The translations under genes were made by a program, and so were the position numbers. Under the pieces are notes generated by a model. It saw nothing but the letters and a program-made list of their open reading frames with translations. It was not told where the DNA came from and did not search any database. This document shows positions 30,191 through 35,127 of a stretch of 35,127 bases of DNA, in pieces. The stretch covers positions 1 through 35,127 of the forward strand of contig NZ_JAAFYZ010000099.1 of assembly GCF_018274385.1 (NCBI RefSeq). The letters are read 5' to 3'. This DNA comes from Catenulispora pinistramenti (lineage in GTDB: Bacteria > Actinomycetota > Actinomycetes > Streptomycetales > Catenulisporaceae). How positions within the stretch are numbered: the stretch's first letter is position 1; every line of letters starts with the position of its first letter.

Positions 30191-30973
30191 TCAGCTGATC
30201 GGGATGTCCCGGATCAAGATGATCCCGGTCACGCTCCCGCCCACTCCGTTCCCGACGGCCTGCGCCCAGTACATGTTGAAGGTCGACCCGTTGGCCGGCG
30301 CGTCGATCACGATGTCCCCGTGCAGCGGCTGGCCCGGGATCATGTCGCCGTCGCCGTCGCTGTTGTCCTGCAGGGTCCAGGCGGAGTCCATCTCCTCCAG
30401 CTGCAGGCCGTTGCCCTGGTCGTCGACCGCCGAGGCGTTGCCGAACATCCCCATCATCAGCGAGATCTTCTGCCCGCTCTGGTTGTCGGCGTAGAAGTGG
30501 ACCACGAGCTTGCCGGACGGGTTGCGCACGGCCTGGAGCTTGATGGTCAGGGCGTGGCCGACCGGCGCGCCCTTGGGGTAGGTCGCCGTCAGCGACTTGT
30601 CGGCGTTGACGACCGTGTCGATCGGCACCGCGTTCGCCAGCTGCCCCTGCGGGGTCCAGCTGTCGGAGGCGGTCTGCACCGTGGAGACCGGGGCCGACGC
30701 CGTCGACGACGGGACGCCGGTGGGCGTCCCGGTCGGCCCGGTCGGCCCGGTCGCCGTCGCGGTTCCGGATGCCGTCGCGGTCCCGGTGCCGGTCGCCGAC
30801 CCGGTGCCGGACACCAGCGCGGTGCTCCGTCCGGGGCCGTTGACCGCCAGCGACCCGCTGCTCGAACACCCCTGAAGCGCTACCGCGGTGATCGCGAGAA
30901 CGCATATTCCTGTCATATTCCGCATTCGCCGGCCGTTAGGCGAGAACAGAGTCACCGGCCCCCCGAGAGTCAT
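30191..30973 (-). CDS. Predicted lipoprotein with a Thr/Ala/Gly-rich linker
   Basis: Secreted lipoprotein of 260 aa. The signal peptide RRMRNMTGICVLAITAVALQGC ends in a lipobox, with the lipidated Cys at about residue 36. A low-complexity Thr/Ala/Gly/Pro linker (about 45-85) leads to a beta-rich domain of about 150 residues with TYPKGAPVGHALTIKLQAVRNPSGKLVVHFYAD-like strands and an acidic NSDGDGDM turn. I do not recognise the domain family; an immunoglobulin-like cell-surface domain is one possibility. The ATG at 30973 is preferred over that at 30925 because a promoter (TTGCCG-16-CACAAT) ends 6 nt before it. Divergent from the NYN gene. Confidence 0.8.
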   Translation of the reverse strand: MTLGGPVTLFSPNGRRMRNMTGICVLAITAVALQGCSSSGSLAVNGPGRSTALVSGTGSATGTGTATASGTATATGPTGPTGTPTGVPSSTASAPVSTVQTASDSWTPQGQLANAVPIDTVVNADKSLTATYPKGAPVGHALTIKLQAVRNPSGKLVVHFYADNQSGQKISLMMGMFGNASAVDDQGNGLQLEEMDSAWTLQDNSDGDGDMIPGQPLHGDIVIDAPANGSTFNMYWAQAVGNGVGGSVTGIILIRDIPIS

Positions 30974-30979
30974 GCGGTC

Positions 30980-31007
30980 ATTGTGCCGCAGGGCGCCTAT
31001 TCGGCAA
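30980..31007 (-). promoter_or_regulatory. Promoter of the lipoprotein gene (TTGCCG-16-CACAAT)
   Basis: Both elements are on the minus strand and the -10 hexamer ends 6 nt before the ATG, with no ribosome site, giving a leaderless mRNA. Confidence 0.5.
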
Positions 31008-31033
31008 AGGCGGGTGACTGCCGGTCTGTCGTG

Positions 31034-31063
31034 TTGCCACCCTCCGCGACCATGTGACACTTT
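31034..31063 (+). promoter_or_regulatory. Promoter of the NYN-domain gene (TTGCCA-18-CACTTT)
   Basis: TTGCCA and CACTTT are 18 bp apart, and the second ends 6 nt before the ATG at 31070. It mirrors the divergent lipoprotein promoter within the same 96-bp interval. Confidence 0.42.
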
Positions 31064-31069
31064 TAGCCA

Positions 31070-32470
31070 ATGGATCGCTGTGCCGTGCTGGTAGATGCCG
31101 GATATGTGCTCGCCGCGGCCGCGAACGTGGTGAGCGGTGACCCCGGGCGGCCCGGGATCGAGGTCGATTACCCGGGCCTGGTGGCCGCGCTGACCGAGCG
31201 CGCCGCCGCCGAGACCGGCCTGCCGGTCCTGCGCGTGTACTGGTACGACGCCGCGCCGGCCACCGGACCGACCCGCGAGCAGCGCCAGCTGCGGGTCCTG
31301 GACGGGCTGAAGCTGCGGCTGGGCAAGCTGGTCCGCCGCGACGACGGCAAGTTCGAACAGAAGGGCGTCGACACCTTCCTGCACGCCGACCTCACCGGCC
31401 TGGCCCGCAAGCGCGCGGTCGCCGACGTGGTCCTGGTCAGCGGGGACGAGGACCTGCTGCACGCGGTCGAGGAGGCGCAGGAGTACGGGACCCGGATCCA
31501 CCTGTGGGGCGCGGCCTCGGACTACAACCAGTCGCTGGAACTGATCGCCGCCGTCGACAAGTCGATGACATTGTCCGAGGAATGGCTCAAGCCCTATGTC
31601 TGGGTGAAGAACGCGCCGGTGTACGGCGATGAGCCCGGCTACGGACCGCCGAAACCCGACGTCGGCGTCGGCGAGCACGCCAAACCCGCGCACAAGGCGT
31701 TCCCCTCCCCGCTGGACATGCCGCAGCGGCTGCTGCACCCCACCGAGTCGCCCAAGACCCCGCTGGCCAACAGCCGGTTCCCGAAGCTGTGGCAGGTCAC
31801 CTCCCCGACGCAGCGCTTCCTGGACGCCGAGGAGAACAAGAGCATGGGCCGCGCCGAGCCGATCGACGTCGGCCGGGCCTATGTGGCGCGCTGGATGGCC
31901 CGCGCCACCGAGGCCGAGCGGCGCCGGCTCACCGACTGGACCGCGACCTGGACCTGGGTGCCGCACGACCTGGACCCGGACCTGCTGCGCTTCGCCAACG
32001 ACCTGGGGATCGACACCTGGGAGGCGGAGCTGGAGCCGATCAAGCACGAGTTGCGGGCCGGGTTCCTGGACGGGCTGAAGAAGTGGGAGCAGCGCGGCGC
32101 GGAAATGGCCGGGGCGATGGCTGGGGCGATGGCCGCAGCGATGGCCGCTTCCGAGGTCGCCGCGGAGCCGGCGGCATCGGCGCAGGCTCCGGTCCCGCCG
32201 AACGGCCCGGCCGTGTCGAACACGCCGGCCACGCCGGCCGCGCCGGCCGCCACGGTCCCGAACGTGCCGACCCCGGCGACCACTCCAAACACCCCGGTCA
32301 CCCCGGTCACCCCGGAAAGCTCCACCGCGGCCGCCGAACCGGAGGCCCCTGCGTCCGCCCCGGCCGTCCCCACCCCGACCGTCCCGGCACCGCAGTCGCC
32401 GCCTAACGAGGCCGGTCACCCAGGATCGCAGCCCGCTCCATCACCCGGCGCTGCGGGAAGTAGTCACTGA
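31070..32470 (+). CDS. NYN (PIN-like) domain putative ribonuclease
   Basis: Protein of 466 aa. The N-terminal ~170 residues form a NYN domain: AVLVDAGYVLAAA with the first acidic residue Asp9, RVYWYDAAP, KGVDTFLHADLTGLA and VVLVSGDEDLLHAVEEAQEYG, which together give the metal-binding acidic cluster of PIN-like nucleases. A middle region (about 170-345) contains a conserved-looking helical segment ARWMARATEAERRRLTDW and DLDPDLLRFANDLGI. The last ~120 residues are Ala/Pro/Thr-rich and disordered (AGAMAGAMAAAM, then TPATP/VTPVTP repeats). Such proteins are widespread in actinomycetes, probably in RNA processing or decay; substrate unknown. The 3' end overlaps the convergent dioxygenase gene by 68 bp. 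Confidence 0.88.
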   Translation: MDRCAVLVDAGYVLAAAANVVSGDPGRPGIEVDYPGLVAALTERAAAETGLPVLRVYWYDAAPATGPTREQRQLRVLDGLKLRLGKLVRRDDGKFEQKGVDTFLHADLTGLARKRAVADVVLVSGDEDLLHAVEEAQEYGTRIHLWGAASDYNQSLELIAAVDKSMTLSEEWLKPYVWVKNAPVYGDEPGYGPPKPDVGVGEHAKPAHKAFPSPLDMPQRLLHPTESPKTPLANSRFPKLWQVTSPTQRFLDAEENKSMGRAEPIDVGRAYVARWMARATEAERRRLTDWTATWTWVPHDLDPDLLRFANDLGIDTWEAELEPIKHELRAGFLDGLKKWEQRGAEMAGAMAGAMAAAMAASEVAAEPAASAQAPVPPNGPAVSNTPATPAAPAATVPNVPTPATTPNTPVTPVTPESSTAAAEPEAPASAPAVPTPTVPAPQSPPNEAGHPGSQPAPSPGAAGSSH

Positions 32471-33326
32471 CCGCGTAGTGCTGCACGGCCCGGTTGTCCC
32501 AGAACGCGATCGACCCGGCCGCCCACTTGAACCGCACCTGGTACTCGGGCACCGCGGCCTGCTTGAACAGCAGCTTCAGCAACTCCTCGCTCTCGTCTTC
32601 CGGCAGCCCGACGATGTGCGTGGTGAAGATGGCGTTGACGAACAGCGTGCGCCGCCCGGTGCGCGGATGCCTGCGCACCACCGGGTGCTCCACCGCCGGG
32701 TACTTCTCCTGCATCTCCTTGAGCTTGGCCGGGTCCATGCCGATGCCGAACGGCAGCGTGAAGTCGTGCACTGCGACCCGGCCCTCGATCCGTTCCTTGA
32801 CCCGCTCGGGCAGGAAGTCGTAGGCGGCGGCCATATCGGCGAAGCAGGTGTCGCCGCCGGCCTCGGGCACGTCCAGCGCGCGCAGCATCGAGCCGAGCGC
32901 GGGCTTCTCGCGCCAGGTGACGTCGGCGTGCCAGACGTTCTCCACCCCGGCGGTCTCGGCGCCCTTCTCGAAACGCACGATCTCCGGCACCTCGCCCCGC
33001 GGCAGGAACGGGTGGACCTCCAATTCGCCCCACATTCCCGCGAAATCACGATGCTGGGCACCGGTGATCCGGTTCTGTTCGCGGAAAAACAGGACCTTGA
33101 ATTCCAACAGCGCGCGGTCGAGTTCGGCGAATTCCTCGCCGGTGACGGGCTGGCTGAGATCGATATCCGAAATCTCCGCGCCGATCAGATTGGTGCACGG
33201 CGTGACCGTGATGGCCTCGTATGCGCGGGATTCCTCGCCTTCGGGCAGGCGACGCAGTCCTTTGCGCGGGCCGGCGGTGAGATCACGGCCGGTGAGCAGG
33301 GCTTGGAGGGTGGCGTAGGGGGCCAT
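32403..33326 (-). CDS. TauD/TfdA-family 2-oxoglutarate/Fe(II) dioxygenase
   Basis: Non-heme iron dioxygenase of 307 aa. The iron-binding triad is His133 and Asp135 in ENVWHADVTW and His283 in NRAVQHYAV; Arg294 or Arg297 (QRRVMERA) would hold 2-oxoglutarate. Other family blocks are IGAEISDIDL, VLFFREQ, GGDTCFADM and GSIAFWDNRA. About 35 residues precede the core. It lies 3 bp after tetR, with GGAG 6 nt before its ATG inside the tetR end, so the two are one transcription unit. Family members oxidise taurine, alkyl sulfates, aryloxy-alkanoates and others; the substrate cannot be told here. Confidence 0.92.
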   Translation of the reverse strand: MAPYATLQALLTGRDLTAGPRKGLRRLPEGEESRAYEAITVTPCTNLIGAEISDIDLSQPVTGEEFAELDRALLEFKVLFFREQNRITGAQHRDFAGMWGELEVHPFLPRGEVPEIVRFEKGAETAGVENVWHADVTWREKPALGSMLRALDVPEAGGDTCFADMAAAYDFLPERVKERIEGRVAVHDFTLPFGIGMDPAKLKEMQEKYPAVEHPVVRRHPRTGRRTLFVNAIFTTHIVGLPEDESEELLKLLFKQAAVPEYQVRFKWAAGSIAFWDNRAVQHYAVSDYFPQRRVMERAAILGDRPR

Positions 33327-33329
33327 GGC

Positions 33330-33968
33330 TCACTCCTGGTGCTGCTGGGGATCGGACAGGTTGTGCCGCTGGGGATCGGACAGGATCGCGGCACCGGCGG
33401 CGACCAGGGTCTGCGTGCCGACGCCGGTACCCGGGTGGCGCTCGCGGTCGGCGAGCGAGGTGATCACGAGCAGGGCCAGCAGGCGCATGCGTTCGGCGAA
33501 GACGCCGGGCGGCAGGCGCAAGTCCCTGGTCGCTCGCTGGAGCCCTGATATCAGAGCCCGGATGCTGGAGGCCTCGGGGCGTTCCAGGGCGACCGAGGCC
33601 GGATCGTACTCCGGGTACCGCATCGCCTCGGCGAGGAAACGCAGGTACCAGGACGGGATCCCGGCCTTCTCCGCGTCGGTCAGCGTCTCGGCCAGCGGCT
33701 CGACCAGGGCTCTGACATAGGTGCGGACGTCGGGATCCGGATGCGCCGCCAGGAACTCCAGGCGGCGCTCGTTGATCGGCGTCATGCGGTGTTCGTAGAG
33801 CGCCCCGACCAGCGCGGCCCGCGTACCGAAGTGGTACGCGACCGCCGAGGTGTTGCGCTGGCCGGACTCCGCGGCGATCTGGCGCAGCGACACCGCCTCG
33901 ATGCCGTCCTCGGCGAAGCGTCGCTCGGCCGCTTCCAGGATCCTGATACGCGCGCTCACGCGGCGCAC
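33330..33968 (-). CDS. TetR-family transcriptional regulator
   Basis: Repressor-type regulator of about 212 aa (209 if the GTG at 33959 is used). The N-terminal helix-turn-helix reads RIRILEAAERRFAEDGIEAVSLRQIAAESG and AVAYHFGTRAALVGALYEHR, a strong TetR match. The C-terminal ligand domain has no obvious specificity. The last residues (ILSDPQRHNLSDPQQHQE) come from a 24-bp direct duplication of GCTGGGGATCGGACAGG (33344 and 33368). A perfect palindrome touches the start codon, pointing to autoregulation; the co-transcribed dioxygenase is the likely controlled function. Confidence 0.92.
   Translation of the reverse strand: MRRVSARIRILEAAERRFAEDGIEAVSLRQIAAESGQRNTSAVAYHFGTRAALVGALYEHRMTPINERRLEFLAAHPDPDVRTYVRALVEPLAETLTDAEKAGIPSWYLRFLAEAMRYPEYDPASVALERPEASSIRALISGLQRATRDLRLPPGVFAERMRLLALLVITSLADRERHPGTGVGTQTLVAAGAAILSDPQRHNLSDPQQHQE
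33344..33384. repeat. Direct duplication at the 3' end of the TetR gene
   Basis: A 17-bp sequence is repeated with a 24-bp period (33344-33360 and 33368-33384). It lengthens the regulator's tail by about eight residues without changing the frame. Confidence 0.9.
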
Positions 33969-33969
33969 G

Positions 33970-33987
33970 TTAACGCGATCGCGTTAA
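33970..33987. promoter_or_regulatory. Probable TetR operator: perfect 18-bp palindrome
   Basis: TTAACGCGATCGCGTTAA is a perfect 18-bp palindrome just upstream of the TetR start. Its size and position are typical for an autoregulatory TetR operator overlapping the promoter. Confidence 0.75.
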
Positions 33988-34024
33988 AAGCGGAAGGGGC
34001 CCAGGAACTCACCGGCCCACCGGC

Positions 34025-34993
34025 TCAGAGCAGTCCGAAGCTACGCACCCACTCCAATCCGGCCGCGCAGAACGCCTTCTGGAACGGTCGCAGCGTCGGC
34101 AGTCCGGGCGGCGCGGGCTGGCGGCTGCCATGCATGATCATGCCGACGACGCCGGCGGCGAAGGCGTGCACGGATTCCTTCGGCGCGGCGGCGAGCAGCG
34201 GGTGCTCGGTGACGATCCGCGCCAGGTCCGGCCCCGCGTACATCCAGATATTCGGCACGAACAACGCCATGTCCAGCCACGCCGCGCCCCTGGCGGCCCA
34301 GGGCCAGTCCACGAAGTAGACGCGGTCGGCGGCGACCAGGATGTTGTCGGCGCGCACGTCCAGGTTGACCAGCGTGTCGCCGGCGCACCGCGGGATCGAG
34401 TCCGCCTCCAGCGCCGCCAGCCGGTCCAGCCGGTCGAACGCCCACGGATCGAGCCAGGCCAGGTCGTCCTCGCCAGCCGCGTGCGCCTTCGCCAGGCTTC
34501 CCCAGCCGGTGAACCCGCCCAGGCGCTCGGCGACCGGCGGCACGTCGATCGGCGAGGGGGTCAGCAGCTCGGCCATCTCGCCGAGCGCCCGCACAACCCG
34601 CCGCAGCTCCGCCGGATCCCAGTCCGGACCGGGGTTGCGGCCGTCGATCTCCTCGAAGACCAGGATCACCCAGTCGTCCTCGTCCAGCGAGCCGAGCAGC
34701 TTGGGCACCGGCGCGTCCGAGGGCATCTGCGCGGAGTACTCGGCCTCCCGGCGGTGCATAACGGGCGAGTCAGGGTTCACCTGCGCGCTGACCGCCTTGA
34801 CGAAGGCCCGGCGCCCGGTCGACGTCCGCAGCCGCACCGCCGGCCCCGGCGAGAACCCGCCGGTCTGCGACACCGCCTCGACCAGCTCTCCCCCGCCCAC
34901 GATCTCCAGGACGCGGGCCCGCAGGTGCTCCGGCACGGTGGTCCACGGGGCGCGGACCCCGGAGGCTGCGGGAATCGGTGATCGACTCGTCAT
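34025..34993 (-). CDS. Aminoglycoside-phosphotransferase-fold kinase-like protein (APH family)
   Basis: Protein of 322 aa with the APH/choline-kinase fold. N-lobe: RAFVKAVSA supplies the ATP lysine and ILVFEEIDGRNPGP the hinge. C-lobe: TLVNLDVRADNILV replaces the usual H.D....N loop with Asn-Leu-Asp, keeping the catalytic Asp and Asn; VYFVDWPWAARG is the metal-binding DxD-like motif. Many such proteins are not antibiotic kinases and act on small metabolites; no resistance is implied. The ATG at 34993 overlaps the stop of an upstream frame as ATGA, suggesting an operon with the gene cut by the window edge. Confidence 0.85.
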   Translation of the reverse strand: MTSRSPIPAASGVRAPWTTVPEHLRARVLEIVGGGELVEAVSQTGGFSPGPAVRLRTSTGRRAFVKAVSAQVNPDSPVMHRREAEYSAQMPSDAPVPKLLGSLDEDDWVILVFEEIDGRNPGPDWDPAELRRVVRALGEMAELLTPSPIDVPPVAERLGGFTGWGSLAKAHAAGEDDLAWLDPWAFDRLDRLAALEADSIPRCAGDTLVNLDVRADNILVAADRVYFVDWPWAARGAAWLDMALFVPNIWMYAGPDLARIVTEHPLLAAAPKESVHAFAAGVVGMIMHGSRQPAPPGLPTLRPFQKAFCAAGLEWVRSFGLL

Positions 34994-35127
34994 TCCGGCA
35001 TGATGCCGGGAACCGCTTCGGCCGTCACCTCGATTACGGCGGATGGACTGGCTGCGGTCTGGGTTGTGCTGCGGGTTGCCGTCTGGGTTGCGGTCCCGGT
35101 CACGGCCCCGCCGGTGGCCGTCCCACC
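34990..35127 (-). CDS. 3' end of an upstream gene, cut by the window edge
   Basis: The last 45 codons of a minus-strand frame enter from the right edge. They encode a Thr/Ala/Gly-rich tract (TATQTATRSTTQTAA) and then SPSAVIEVTAEAVPGIMPE. The TGA overlaps the start of the APH-fold gene as ATGA, which supports a real coding end. The protein cannot be identified from this tail. A second frame runs into the APH gene without a stop and a short ATG-started plus-strand frame also exists; both fit less well. Confidence 0.42.
   Translation of the reverse strand, partial: GGTATGGAVTGTATQTATRSTTQTAASPSAVIEVTAEAVPGIMPE

Noticed and set aside
30974-32419. Upstream extension of the lipoprotein frame across the NYN gene
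   Set aside because: It is antisense to the NYN domain, and a signal peptide with lipobox lies at the start of the shorter frame.
34025-34993. Antibiotic-resistance role for the APH-fold protein
   Set aside because: The family is broad, the catalytic loop departs from that of known aminoglycoside kinases and nothing nearby supports resistance.

Overview
The window looks like chromosomal DNA of a high-GC, filamentous-type actinomycete (Streptomyces/Catenulispora-like; this is inference). Reasons: very GC-rich coding sequence with strong third-position bias, many GTG/TTG starts, an actinobacterial his cluster with a PriA-type HisA, a type 2 (eukaryote-like) isoleucyl-tRNA synthetase behind a translational T-box, the rluD-lspA-dksA block, and many genes that appear to be read from leaderless mRNAs.

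Layout. (1) 1-1.9 kb: right end of an integrated element. A large serine integrase (minus) faces a 34-codon stump of a SigE-family ECF sigma gene, so the element seems to sit inside that gene and to continue leftwards out of the window. (2) 2.1-5.1 kb: a secreted tripeptidyl-aminopeptidase-like hydrolase and, convergent to it, a FAD aromatic-ring monooxygenase. (3) 5.1-7.0 kb: no credible intact gene. The stretch holds a 12-bp tandem array and a very large imperfect inverted repeat (arms of about 565 and 511 bp around a 290-bp spacer), itself built from four copies of a 65-bp unit. (4) 7.0-10.9 kb: a tightly coupled minus-strand operon of ABC ATPase, ABC-2 permease, histidine kinase and LuxR-type response regulator, joined by ATGA/GTGA overlaps. 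(5) 11-13.7 kb: a GNAT acetyltransferase, then EACC1 plus a caspase/WD40 protein, a predicted effector (immunity or regulated-death) pair. (6) 13.7-19.6 kb: histidine operon hisD-hisC-hisB-small membrane protein-hisH-priA-ridA-hisF (minus). HisD carries an unusual Gln-Asp dipeptide expansion. (7) 19.7-26.2 kb: LON-domain protein, a Gly/Pro-rich membrane protein, YbaK deacylase, a DUF4436-like membrane protein, RluD-family pseudouridine synthase, LspA, DksA/TraR-type zinc protein. (8) 26.2-30.1 kb: a DUF167 gene whose frame is broken exactly at a -1 slippery heptamer, a shared bidirectional -10 region, a T-box leader and ileS with a GXHH active-site motif, closed by a 15-bp repeat array and a strong terminator. 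(9) 30.2-35.1 kb: a lipoprotein divergent from an NYN-domain nuclease-like protein, a TetR/TauD-type dioxygenase pair with a perfect 18-bp palindrome at the regulator start, an aminoglycoside-phosphotransferase-fold protein and the 3' end of a coupled upstream gene.

Cross-cutting patterns: several genes have a TANNNT-like hexamer 6 (sometimes 7) nt before the start codon and no Shine-Dalgarno sequence, which supports leaderless starts and revises the lspA start. Short tandem repeats are frequent, and all those found have unit lengths divisible by three. I see no tRNA, rRNA or CRISPR array.
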